Shown here: positions 1 through 7,448 of the stretch, one piece after another | How positions within the stretch are numbered: position 1 is the stretch's first letter | Layout: the number at the start of each line of letters is the position of its first letter | From: Thioalkalivibrio sp. | GTDB taxonomy: Bacteria > Pseudomonadota > Gammaproteobacteria > SpSt-1174 | Length of the DNA: 18,381 bases | Direction of reading: 5' to 3' | Assembly (NCBI GenBank): GCA_011046015.1 | Contig: DSBO01000205.1 | Location: 1 to 18,381 of the forward strand | Notes under the pieces: generated by a model | What the model was told of the DNA's origin: nothing | Seen by the model: the letters and a program-made list of their open reading frames with translations, nothing else | Databases searched by the model: none | Made by a program: the position numbers and the translations under genes

Positions 1-22
1 CAACAAGCATGGGTCCCCTCTC

Positions 23-57
23 AAGTACCTAGGCAGCTTCGCAACTCCTAAGTACCT
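23..57. repeat. Short direct repeat upstream of ppk
   Basis: The 8-bp word AAGTACCT occurs at 23-30 and again at 50-57, 27 bp apart, within the non-coding stretch before ppk. It may be an operator-like pair or chance. I see no clear sigma70 promoter and no Pho half-sites in register in this 219-bp leader. Whatever gene precedes it lies outside the window. Confidence 0.3.
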
Positions 58-219
58 GATGGGACTCATGCTTCTCAACTATTCAGCCGTTTCTCCTCGC
101 ACCGATTCCCGAGAGGAACCAAAAATTGAATCCGCCCATTCTATTTCTCACGAATTTGCGGAAGAATGGACGCAACAGTCCCTCAACAAGAAAAACCCGT
201 CCGGCAGACAGGCAACCCG

Positions 220-2298
220 ATGACCGACACGCCCGATCTCAACAATCCCGCACTCTATCTCAACCGCGAGCTGAGCCTTCTGGCCTTCAATCGCCGGGTG
301 CTGGAACTGGCGCAGGACGACAACCAGCCGCTGCTCGAGCGCCTGCGCTTCCTGTGTATCTCCAGCACCAACCTGGACGAGTTCTTCGAGGTGCGCGTGG
401 CCGGGCTCAAGCAGCAGGAGACGCTGGGCCTCAGTACGCCGGGCCCCGACGGCATGACCACGCGTGAACAGCTGCAGGCCATCCAGACGGAGGCCCACGC
501 CCTGGTCGACGATCAGTACCGGGTGTTGAACGAGACCCTGATCCCGGCGCTGGCGACGGAGGGGGTGCACTTTATTCGCCGCACCCACTGGAAGGAGGCC
601 CAGGCGCGCTGGGTACACAACTACTTCCGCCGCGAGCTGCTGCCCCTGCTCACGCCGGTGGGGCTGGATCCGGCCCACCCCTTCCCGCGCATCCTCAACA
701 AGAGCCTGAACTTCATCGTCACCCTGGAGGGCAAGGACGCCTTCGGCCGCGACAGTCGCATGGCCGTGGTACAGGCCCCCCGCGCCCTGCCACGCGTGAT
801 CCAGATGCCGAGTGACATCGCGGGCGTGCCCTACGGTTTCGTCTTCCTCTCCTCCATCCTGCACGCCCACGTGGACGAACTCTTCCCCGGCATGCGCGTG
901 CAGGGCTGCTACCAGTTTCGCGCCACGCGTAACAGCGACCTGTTCGTGGAGGAAGAGGAGATCGATGACCTGTTGCGCGCCCTGGAAGGCGAGCTGCCGC
1001 AACGCAACTACGGTGACGCGGTGCGCCTGGAGGTGGCCGACAACTGCACATCCCAGGCCGCGAACTACCTGCTGCGCCAGTTCCGGCTGGAAGAGGAGGA
1101 CCTGTATCAGGTCAATGGCCTGGTGAACCTCAACCGCCTGATGGCTGTGCACAGCCTGGTCGACCGGCCCGACCTCAAGTACGGGGGGTTCGCCCCCGGC
1201 ATGCCGGACTGCCACAGCCCCGGCTGCAACCTGTTCAAGGTCATGCGCCAGCGCGACGTGCTGGTCCATCACCCCTACGAGTCCTTCCAGCCGGTGCTGG
1301 AGTTCATCCGCCAGGCGGCCGTGGACCCTGACGTGCTGGCCATCAAGCAGACCCTCTACCGTACCGGCGAGGATTCCGACCTGGTCAAGGCCCTGGTGGC
1401 CGCGGCCAAGGCGGGCAAGGAAGTCACGGTGGTGGTCGAGCTTCGCGCCCGCTTCGACGAGGCCGCCAACATCGAACTGGCCACACGCCTGCAGGACGCC
1501 GGTGCGCATATCGTCTACGGCGTGGTGGGCTACAAGACCCACGCCAAGATGGCACTGGTGGTGCGCCGCGAGAAAGGACGGCTCAAGCGCTACGTGCATG
1601 TGGGCACCGGCAACTACCACGCCGGCACGGCGCGGGCCTACACGGATCTCGGCCTGTTCACCACGGACCGCGGCATCTGCGAGGACGTGCATCGCGTCTT
1701 CCAGCAGCTCACGGGCCTGGGCAAGGCGACGCGCCTGAAGAAGCTGCTGCAGGCACCCTTCACCCTGCACGAGGCCATGCTGGCGAAGATCAGCCGCGAG
1801 GCCGAGCACGCCCGCGCCGGCCAGCCGGCCCGCATCATGGCACGCATGAACTCGCTGATCGAGCCGCAGGTGATCCGCGCCCTGTACGCGGCCTCGCAGG
1901 CCGGCGTGAAGATTGACCTCATCGTGCGCGGGGTGTGCAGCCTGCGGCCCGGCGTGCCCGGGGTGTCGGACAACATCCAGGTACGCTCGGTGATGGGGCG
2001 CTTCCTCGAGCACTCGCGCGTGTTCTATTTCCAAAATGCCGGCGAGCCCGAGGTCTATATCTCCAGTGCCGACTGGATGCCGCGCAACTTCTTCCGCCGG
2101 GTGGAGATCGCCACCCCGGTGGATGATCCGGTGCTGCGCCAGCGCGTGATCGAGGAGACCCTGGAGCGGTATCTGACGGACAACACCCAGGCCTGGGTGC
2201 TGCACAAGGACGGCAGCTATCGCCGCCTGAAACCGGGAACCCGCCCGCGCAGCGCGCAGGACAGCCTGCTCACCGAGCGCGCCACCCTGCTCAACTGA
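220..2298 (+). CDS. ppk: Polyphosphate kinase 1
   Basis: PPK1 reversibly transfers the gamma-phosphate of ATP onto a growing inorganic polyphosphate chain through a phosphohistidine. The 692-aa protein has the usual PPK1 length. It begins with the N-terminal domain signature (LYLNRELSLLAFN) and carries the helical head domain and two phospholipase-D-like C-terminal domains. From this start, the His of YKTHAK is residue 441, the expected phosphorylated His. A second His is at 460 (YVHVGTGNYH), the same 19-residue spacing as the E. coli H435/H454 pair. I chose ATG 220, preceded by AGACAGG about 9 bases upstream. An in-frame ATG at 166 would add 18 residues, but its GGAAG sits too close to the start. 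The gene converges on ppx, and the two stop codons overlap by 8 bp. Family identity is firm; the start is less so. Confidence 0.95.
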   Translation: MTDTPDLNNPALYLNRELSLLAFNRRVLELAQDDNQPLLERLRFLCISSTNLDEFFEVRVAGLKQQETLGLSTPGPDGMTTREQLQAIQTEAHALVDDQYRVLNETLIPALATEGVHFIRRTHWKEAQARWVHNYFRRELLPLLTPVGLDPAHPFPRILNKSLNFIVTLEGKDAFGRDSRMAVVQAPRALPRVIQMPSDIAGVPYGFVFLSSILHAHVDELFPGMRVQGCYQFRATRNSDLFVEEEEIDDLLRALEGELPQRNYGDAVRLEVADNCTSQAANYLLRQFRLEEEDLYQVNGLVNLNRLMAVHSLVDRPDLKYGGFAPGMPDCHSPGCNLFKVMRQRDVLVHHPYESFQPVLEFIRQAAVDPDVLAIKQTLYRTGEDSDLVKALVAAAKAGKEVTVVVELRARFDEAANIELATRLQDAGAHIVYGVVGYKTHAKMALVVRREKGRLKRYVHVGTGNYHAGTARAYTDLGLFTTDRGICEDVHRVFQQLTGLGKATRLKKLLQAPFTLHEAMLAKISREAEHARAGQPARIMARMNSLIEPQVIRALYAASQAGVKIDLIVRGVCSLRPGVPGVSDNIQVRSVMGRFLEHSRVFYFQNAGEPEVYISSADWMPRNFFRRVEIATPVDDPVLRQRVIEETLERYLTDNTQAWVLHKDGSYRRLKPGTRPRSAQDSLLTERATLLN

Positions 2299-3790
2299 AC
2301 GCCAGGCGGAAGTCGAGGCCGCGGGCCAGCACCTCGGCCTCGTTCGCCAGATCCGCCCGCGTCAGCGGCTGACGCTCGAGCTCGCCCTCGGTAAAGTGCA
2401 GGACCAGACCATCCGGCTGCGGCTCCAGCGCCGCCGGCAGCACCGCCTGGTCGTCGCGACTGCGGTTGAACAGCACCGCCAGTCGCAGCAGCACCGTCAG
2501 CCGCAGCAACACCACGCGGCGCGCCTTGCGAAACTCACCGAGCACGCTCTTGTTGGCCTTGCGCCGATGCAGGCGCACCAGTGCGGAGAGCGCCTCCTGG
2601 CTGCTGCGCGAGAACCCGGGCAGGTCGGCATGCTCCAGCAGGTAGGCACCGTGCTTGTGGTACTGGGTATGGGCGATGGACAACCCCAGCTCGTGCACGG
2701 CGGCTGCCCAACCCAGCAGGTCGCGCGCGTCGGCGTCCAGTTGCCAGCCGGCCTGTGCCATGTCGAACAACGCGAGTGCGGCCGCCTTCACCCGGCTGGC
2801 GTGCTCCACGTCCGCATCGAAGCGACGCTGCAGACGGTCGACGGTGTGGTCGCGGATGTCCTGGTGACGGATGCGTCCGATGAGGTCGTAGATCGCCCCC
2901 TCGCGCAGGGCCCCGTCTGAGACCTCCATCTGCTTGATGCCGAGCCCCTCGAAGACACCGGCCAGCACCGCCACCCCGCCGACAAACACGGGTACGCGAT
3001 CGCTCGACAGCCCGGGGATGCTCAGGGCATCGATACGGCCCTGTTTCACCAGCAGGTCGCGCAGGCTGGCGAGTCCCTTGGGGGTGATTCCGTGCCGCGT
3101 CCAGCTGTTCTCGCGCAGCACCTTCTCCACGGCGAGGATGCTGCCGGAGGCCCCGATGGCCTCGCCCCAGGCGAGCGCCCGGTAGCGCTTGCGGATCGGC
3201 TGGATCTCCAGCATGGCGGCCGTGACCGCGGCATCCCAGCCCTCGCGCGTGATGCGGCCGTCGTCGAAGAAGCGCCGCGTCATGCTCACGCAGCCCATGT
3301 GCAGGCTCTCGCGCTCGATGGGCTCGAAACCCTCGCCGACGATCAGCTCGGTGCTCCCACCGCCGATGTCCACGACCAGCCGACGGCCATCGCCGCTGGC
3401 CAGGGAATGTGCGACACCGATATAGATGAGGCGCGCCTCCTCGCGACCCGCCACGATCTCGATGGGGTGGCCCAGCGCCTCCTCCGCCAGCGGCAGGAAC
3501 TTGTCGGCATTGCGCGCCAGGCGCAGGGTGTTGGTGCCCACGGCCCGCACGCTGGTGCGCGGCAGGCTGCGTACCCGCTGGCCGAAGCGCTCCAGGCAGG
3601 CCAGGGCGCGGTCCATCGCGTCCTCGGTCAGGCGGCCCCGGTGATCGAGCCCGCCGCCCAGGCGCACCATCTCCTTGAGACGATCCACCACATGCACGTG
3701 CCCGTTGTCTACGCGCGCGACGATCATGTGAAAGCTGTTCGAGCCGAGATCGACGGCGGCGACGGTTTCGGTGCTGGGCGTTTCGGTCAT
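2291..3790 (-). CDS. ppx: Exopolyphosphatase (Ppx/GppA family)
   Basis: The enzyme removes terminal orthophosphate from polyphosphate and possibly acts on pppGpp, as family members can do either. The 499-aa product has the actin-like ATPase fold. The phosphate-1 loop is near residues 13-20 (VDLGSNSFH), a GREEARLIY segment holds candidate catalytic Glu 117/118, and the phosphate-2 loop DIGGGSTE is at 141-148. A C-terminal HD-like helical domain carries VHELGLSIAH. The length fits the long Ppx form rather than the ~310-aa short form. ATG 3790 is preferred over an upstream TTG at 3823 because the conserved domain starts about 10 residues later; neither has a strong Shine-Dalgarno. It lies downstream of pstS behind a terminator, so it probably has its own promoter. 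It runs tail-to-tail into ppk, unlike the ppk-ppx operon of E. coli. Ppx versus GppA cannot be settled from sequence, but the context favours Ppx. Confidence 0.93.
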   Translation of the reverse strand: MTETPSTETVAAVDLGSNSFHMIVARVDNGHVHVVDRLKEMVRLGGGLDHRGRLTEDAMDRALACLERFGQRVRSLPRTSVRAVGTNTLRLARNADKFLPLAEEALGHPIEIVAGREEARLIYIGVAHSLASGDGRRLVVDIGGGSTELIVGEGFEPIERESLHMGCVSMTRRFFDDGRITREGWDAAVTAAMLEIQPIRKRYRALAWGEAIGASGSILAVEKVLRENSWTRHGITPKGLASLRDLLVKQGRIDALSIPGLSSDRVPVFVGGVAVLAGVFEGLGIKQMEVSDGALREGAIYDLIGRIRHQDIRDHTVDRLQRRFDADVEHASRVKAAALALFDMAQAGWQLDADARDLLGWAAAVHELGLSIAHTQYHKHGAYLLEHADLPGFSRSSQEALSALVRLHRRKANKSVLGEFRKARRVVLLRLTVLLRLAVLFNRSRDDQAVLPAALEPQPDGLVLHFTEGELERQPLTRADLANEAEVLARGLDFRLAFS

Positions 3791-3874
3791 GCGCTCGGCT
3801 GGGGCTGGGGAGATGTGTGACAAGTATTCGGGCCCGCGGCCCGATGTGCAACCCGCGGAGACCTGCCGGGCGGC

Positions 3875-3901
3875 AAAAAAATGCCCCGCACGAGGCGGGG
3901 C
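3875..3901 (-). terminator. Rho-independent terminator after pstS
   Basis: Read on the minus strand, a 7-bp perfect GC stem (GCCCCGC / GCGGGGC) with a 5-nt loop is followed by A and a run of seven T. It starts about 45 bp after the pstS stop and lies before ppx, so most pstS transcripts should end here. Confidence 0.9.
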
Positions 3902-3946
3902 AGAAGAGGTACTGCGCTACCCGGTTACCCGGGCAGGGGGTTGTTA

Positions 3947-4921
3947 TTACTGAAGCTTGGCCAGTTCCTGCTCGACCACCTTGGCCGGCAGCGGGAAGTA
4001 ACCGTCCTTCACCACGACTTCCTGACCCTGCTGCGACAGCACCAGCTTGAAGAACTCGCGCTCCAGCGGCGGCAGCGGCTTGTTCGGGTGCTTGTTCACG
4101 TAGACGTAGAGGAAGCGGGCCAGCGGGTAGCTGCCGTTGATGGCGTTCTCGGCGGTGGCTTCGACGTAGGCGTCGCCTTCACGCTTGGCCAGCGGCACGG
4201 CCTTCACGCCGGTGGTCACGTAGCCGATACCGGAGTAGCCGATGGCGTTCAGCGAGGTGGACACGGACTGGACCACCGAGGCGGAACCCGGCTGCTCGTT
4301 CACGTTGGACTTGAAGTCGCCCTTGCACAGCGCCTTGCTCTTGAAGTAGCCGTAGGTGCCGGACACGGAGTTGCGGCCGTAGAGCTGGATGTCCTGGTTA
4401 GCGAGCTGACCGGTGACGCCGAGCTGGCTCCACTTGGTCACGTCGGCCGGGGCGCCGCACTTGCGGGTGCTGGAGAACACGGCGTCCACGTCGGCGATGC
4501 TCATGCCCTTGATGGGGTTGTCCTTGTGGGCGAACACGGCCAGGGCGTCGATGGCGACGCGGATGGCAGTGGGCTTGTAGCCATACTTTTCTTCGAAGGC
4601 CTGGATTTCCTTGTCCTTCATCGCGCGGCTCATCGGGCCGACGTTGGAGGTGCCTTCGGTCAGGGCCGGCGGCGCGGTGGAGGAACCGGCGGCCTGGATC
4701 TGGATGTTCACGTTCGGGTAGGCGCGCTTGTATTCCTCGGCCCACAGGGTCATCAGGTTAGCGAGGGTGTCCGAACCCACGCTGGACAGGTTGCCGGACA
4801 CGCCGCTGGCCTTGGTGTAGGCCGGAATGCTCGGATCAACTTTCTGCGCCAGGGCCGGGCCGGCGGCGATGAACGCGGCGGCCATGGTGCCGGCGGCAAT
4901 CAGGTGCTTAAGAGGTTTCAT
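3947..4921 (-). CDS. pstS: Phosphate ABC transporter, periplasmic phosphate-binding protein
   Basis: PstS captures orthophosphate in the periplasm and hands it to the PstCAB transporter. The 324-aa precursor begins with a Lys-containing n-region, a hydrophobic core and an ALA-Q signal peptidase I site near residue 25. The mature part contains SVGSDTLANLMTLWAEEY, AAGSSTAPPALTEG and the phosphate-loop-like GRNSVSGTYGYF, which are hallmarks of the Pseudomonas-type PstS. Two Cys (in STRKCGAP and ALCKGD) could form a disulfide. The start at 4921 is supported by GAGGAG 8-9 bases upstream; an upstream in-frame start at 4987 would extend through the -10 region and spoil the signal peptide. The gene has its own Pho-box promoter and terminator, so it forms a separate unit between phoR and ppx. 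pstC, pstA, pstB and phoU are not in the window. Confidence 0.96.
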   Translation of the reverse strand: MKPLKHLIAAGTMAAAFIAAGPALAQKVDPSIPAYTKASGVSGNLSSVGSDTLANLMTLWAEEYKRAYPNVNIQIQAAGSSTAPPALTEGTSNVGPMSRAMKDKEIQAFEEKYGYKPTAIRVAIDALAVFAHKDNPIKGMSIADVDAVFSSTRKCGAPADVTKWSQLGVTGQLANQDIQLYGRNSVSGTYGYFKSKALCKGDFKSNVNEQPGSASVVQSVSTSLNAIGYSGIGYVTTGVKAVPLAKREGDAYVEATAENAINGSYPLARFLYVYVNKHPNKPLPPLEREFFKLVLSQQGQEVVVKDGYFPLPAKVVEQELAKLQ

Positions 4922-4982
4922 GCAACAACTCCTCGCTGGATTAAATAACCTAAGGATCAGCAGGTTTGAGATCCTGCGCGAA

Positions 4983-5038
4983 AGCATAGTCGGGATTTAT
5001 TACGGTTTCGTGACTCGCGTGTGACCGGCGCGTGAATC
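4983..5038 (-). promoter_or_regulatory. pstS promoter with four-half-site Pho box
   Basis: On the minus strand four 7-bp half-sites follow one another with exactly 4 bp between them: GATTCAC (5032-5038), CGGTCAC (5021-5027), GAGTCAC (5010-5016) and CCGTAAT (4999-5005). Each resembles the PhoB half-site CTGTCAT/C. Ten bases after the last comes TATGCT (4983-4988) as the -10 box, with no good -35. That 10-bp distance is the one I recall for E. coli pstS, where the Pho box replaces the -35 element. The array starts 11 bp after the phoR stop codon. Confidence 0.85.
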
Positions 5039-5048
5039 CTGATGCAGT

Positions 5049-6377
5049 CTACGGGACCGCCCCCGGGGCCTCGGCGGAGGGCCGCAGTATGATGCGTTCG
5101 GGCGGGAAATCGGCGGTAAAGGTGCTGCCCTCCCCCGGGGTGCTCTCGATGCGCAGCGTGGCGTCATGGCTGCGCAATACGTGCTTGACGATGGCCAGGC
5201 CCAGGCCGGTACCGCCACTAACGCGCGAGCGGGCCGTGTCGACGCGGTAAAACCGCTCGGTAAGCCGCGGGATGTGCATGGGCTCGATACCGATGCCCGT
5301 GTCCGTGACAGCGCAGTGCGCGCCGTCCTCGTCGCGGTACCAGCGGATATGGATATGTCCTCCGGGCGGCGTGTAGCGGACCGCATTGGAAACCAGGTTG
5401 GACAGGGCGCTGTGCAGCTCACTGGAGCAGCCTCGCAACCAGAGGGTCGCGTCCATCTCCAGCTGGATGACGTGGCCCTTGTCGCCGGAGAGGATGCGCG
5501 CCTCCTCCTCGATGCTGGCCAGCAGCGCCGGCACCGGGATCTCGGCGTCCTCGCGCCCATTCTCGTCACGGGTCTCCAGCCGGGACAGCATGAGCAGGTC
5601 CTCGACGATGCGCCGCATGCGCTCGGCCTGGGACTGCATCTGCTTGAGCGAGGCGATGACCTGGCCGGGGTCGGTGTCCTGACCGTCGGTCAGGGCCTCG
5701 AGGTAACCGGTGATGACGGTGAGCGGGGTGCGTAGCTCGTGCGAGACGTTGCCGACAAAGTCGCGCCGCATCTGTTCCAGGCGCGCGATGCGGGTGACGT
5801 CGCGGGCCGACAGCAGGCGCTGGTTCTTGCCGTAGGGTACCACGCGCACGCTGAGCCGCAGGGACTCGTCTATCGGCGACGGGATCTCCAACGCCTCGCT
5901 GTAGTCGCCGCGGGCGAGAAAGGCCGTGAAGGCGGGGTGGCGGATGAGGTTGCCGACGCGCCGCCCCGTGTCCTGGCCGCTGCGCAGGCCGAGCAGACGC
6001 TTGGCGGCGTCGTTGAACCATTCGATCTCGCCCTGGGGGCCGAGGATGACGGTGGCGTCCGGCAGGGCGGAGCTCGATTCGTAGAAGCGGTTCAGGACCT
6101 TGGCCAGCTTCTTCTTGCGCCGGCGGTCACGCTGGTACTGGCGGTAGATGTCGTAGACGACCTCACCGGCGATGCCCTCGAGATCCGGCGGCTCCTTGCG
6201 CCGGCCGTGGCGCAGCCAGTCCAAAAGGCGCAGCTGCTGGCGATACTGCCAGAACAGCACCACGCCGAGGCCGGTGGCCAGGGCCCAGCCCAGCTGACCG
6301 AAGGTCAGACCCAACACCAGCGAAAGGGCGAGGATACCCGCGAGACGCCAGAACTCGGTGGTGATGCCGACCCGCAA
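5049..6377 (-). CDS. phoR: Phosphate regulon sensor histidine kinase PhoR
   Basis: PhoR is the membrane kinase that phosphorylates PhoB when phosphate is scarce and dephosphorylates it when plentiful. The 442-aa protein has two N-terminal membrane segments (about 11-27 and 29-44) and a basic linker. A PAS domain spans about 95-200. The HisKA domain has the phospho-acceptor H213 in VGNVSHELRTPLT. The HATPase domain has an N box (NLVSNAVRY, 327-335), a G1 box (DTGIGI, 359-364) and a G2 box (GGTGLGLAI, 388-396). There is no periplasmic domain, as is usual for PhoR, where phosphate status comes from Pst-PhoU. The only plausible start is a TTG at 6377, two codons after the phoB stop and in the same frame, so translation is probably coupled to phoB. 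The phoBR pair is transcribed from the phoB promoter. Confidence 0.95.
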   Translation of the reverse strand: MRVGITTEFWRLAGILALSLVLGLTFGQLGWALATGLGVVLFWQYRQQLRLLDWLRHGRRKEPPDLEGIAGEVVYDIYRQYQRDRRRKKKLAKVLNRFYESSSALPDATVILGPQGEIEWFNDAAKRLLGLRSGQDTGRRVGNLIRHPAFTAFLARGDYSEALEIPSPIDESLRLSVRVVPYGKNQRLLSARDVTRIARLEQMRRDFVGNVSHELRTPLTVITGYLEALTDGQDTDPGQVIASLKQMQSQAERMRRIVEDLLMLSRLETRDENGREDAEIPVPALLASIEEEARILSGDKGHVIQLEMDATLWLRGCSSELHSALSNLVSNAVRYTPPGGHIHIRWYRDEDGAHCAVTDTGIGIEPMHIPRLTERFYRVDTARSRVSGGTGLGLAIVKHVLRSHDATLRIESTPGEGSTFTADFPPERIILRPSAEAPGAVP

Positions 6378-6380
6378 GCG

Positions 6381-7073
6381 CTAGGCCTCGGCGGAGAAGC
6401 GGTAACCGGCGCCGCGCACTGTCTGCACGAAACGGTCGTAGCCGAACTTCGACAGCACCTTGCGCAGACGCAGGATATGCACGTCCACGGTGCGCTCCTC
6501 GACGTAGGCGTTGCGACCCCAGACGCTATCCAGCAGCTGGCTGCGGCTGTAGACGCGCTCGGGATGACTCATGAAGAAGTGCAGCAGGCGGAACTCGGTG
6601 GGGCCCATCTCGAGGCTCTGGTTGTCGACCGATACGCGGTGCGAGCCCGGGTCCAGGCTGAGGCGGTCGATCACCAGCACCTCTTCCTCCGACTCGGGCT
6701 GGACACGGCGCAGGACGGCCTTGATGCGCGCCACCAGCTCGCGGGGCGAAAACGGCTTGGTCACATAGTCGTCCGCTCCGGCCTCGAGACCGCCGATGCG
6801 ATCGTCTTCCTCACCGCGAGCGGTGAGCATGATGATCGGCACCTCGCGCGTATAGTCGTCACGCTTCATGCGCCGGGCGAGGTCGATACCGCTCATGCCG
6901 GGCAGCATCCAGTCCAGCAGCACGAGATCGGGCAGGCCCTCTTCGAGACGTTCCTGCGCCTGACGGGCATCTTCCGCCTCGATCAGCTCGAAACCCGCGC
7001 GGCTGAGCGCGAACCCCACCATGTCGCGTATTGCCTGCTCGTCCTCGACGAGCAGTATCTTCTTGCCACTCAT
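6381..7073 (-). CDS. phoB: Phosphate regulon response regulator PhoB
   Basis: PhoB is the OmpR-type transcription factor that binds Pho boxes and recruits RNA polymerase. The 230-aa product has the usual length. The receiver domain (about 4-120) has acidic pocket E10/D11, phospho-acceptor D54 in LVLLDWMLPG, switch T85 and conserved K107 in VTKPFS. The C-terminal winged-helix DNA-binding domain (about 130-228) has the family phrases MGPTEFRLLHFFM and RTVDVHILRLRKVL, and ends with TVRGAGYRFS. The ATG start has AGAGGA about 9 bases upstream. It leads the phoBR operon and has a Pho box of its own, so it is probably autoregulated. Confidence 0.97.
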   Translation of the reverse strand: MSGKKILLVEDEQAIRDMVGFALSRAGFELIEAEDARQAQERLEEGLPDLVLLDWMLPGMSGIDLARRMKRDDYTREVPIIMLTARGEEDDRIGGLEAGADDYVTKPFSPRELVARIKAVLRRVQPESEEEVLVIDRLSLDPGSHRVSVDNQSLEMGPTEFRLLHFFMSHPERVYSRSQLLDSVWGRNAYVEERTVDVHILRLRKVLSKFGYDRFVQTVRGAGYRFSAEA

Positions 7074-7100
7074 AAATGCATCCTCTTTCTGGATGCGTGT

Positions 7101-7134
7101 ATTACACCGCGCCCATGTTACAGCGCCATGACAT
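7101..7134 (-). promoter_or_regulatory. phoB promoter with two-half-site Pho box
   Basis: On the minus strand ATGTCAT (7128-7134) and CTGTAAC (7117-7123), each one mismatch from CTGTCAT/C, are separated by 4 bp. Ten bases further comes the -10 box TGTAAT (7101-7106, five of six matches to TATAAT). The layout matches that at pstS. Transcription would begin near 7094, about 20 bp before the phoB start, which matches a short leader with the AGAGGA ribosome site. Confidence 0.8.
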
Positions 7135-7143
7135 CGGCAACCA

Positions 7144-7188
7144 CTGTTAAATCAGCAAGTTGCCGGCCGCATGACAGGCACGTGACCG
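7144..7188 (-). promoter_or_regulatory. Second, upstream Pho-box pair before phoB
   Basis: A further pair, CGGTCAC (7182-7188) and CTGTCAT (7171-7177, perfect consensus), has the 4-bp spacer and the same minus-strand orientation. CCGGCAA (7160-7166) continues the 11-bp register weakly. A poor -10 candidate, TAACAG (7144-7149), sits 10 bp beyond it. This may be a second phoB promoter or an auxiliary PhoB site 36 bp upstream of the proximal box. Confidence 0.5.
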
Positions 7189-7404
7189 CGAAGGATGCAG
7201 GCCGGGTAACGTACACCAGGAAGAAGCAACCGTCGGCGGGCTGGAAACGGGCCTGCGGGCGCAGGCCAGCAGGGCATCTAGCGCCTCGGCCAGAATGCGC
7301 TCGCCCTCGCCGATGCCCAGGTCGGCATCGTCACAAGCGGGGCGCACGTCCGCCTCGAGCGGCGGGCGCGCCGAGGTGCGATCCGGGTGGAGACAGGCTA
7401 ACAT
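7147..7404 (-). CDS. Doubtful small ORF or gene remnant upstream of phoB
   Basis: An 85-codon frame runs toward phoB. Its first ~50 codons look like real coding DNA of this genome, with third positions mostly G or C and an amphipathic stretch (DLGIGEGERILAEALDALLA). The last ~30 codons lose that bias and include the upstream PhoB half-sites. I recognise no family. It could be the decayed end of a lost gene, a small protein, or chance in GC-rich DNA. The remaining bases of this 375-bp gap hold the phoB promoters and the egtC leader, with an inverted repeat at 7403-7418 (ATGCTC, 4-nt gap, GAGCAT). Confidence 0.25.
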   Translation of the reverse strand: MLACLHPDRTSARPPLEADVRPACDDADLGIGEGERILAEALDALLACARRPVSSPPTVASSWCTLPGLHPSRSRACHAAGNLLI

Positions 7405-7448
7405 GCTCCCATGAGCATAAAACCACAGGCTGAGCCGGGGGAAACGCC

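Noticed and set aside
148..2205. 685-codon open frame on the minus strand across ppk
   Set aside because: It is the antisense shadow of ppk: biased codons of a GC-rich gene leave the opposite frame open. Its translation is rich in His, Gln, Arg and Val with no recognisable domain.
3817..3823. Single PhoB-like half-site TTGTCAC upstream of ppx
   Set aside because: No partner stands 11 bp away on either side and no -10 box follows at the right distance, so one half-site is not enough to call a Pho box.
3881..4948. 355-codon plus-strand frame opposite pstS
   Set aside because: It is His/Gly/Val-rich antisense translation that begins inside the pstS terminator.
5739..7433. 564-codon plus-strand frame across phoR, phoB and the egtC leader
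   Set aside because: It is antisense to two firmly identified genes, crosses their promoters and has low-complexity composition.
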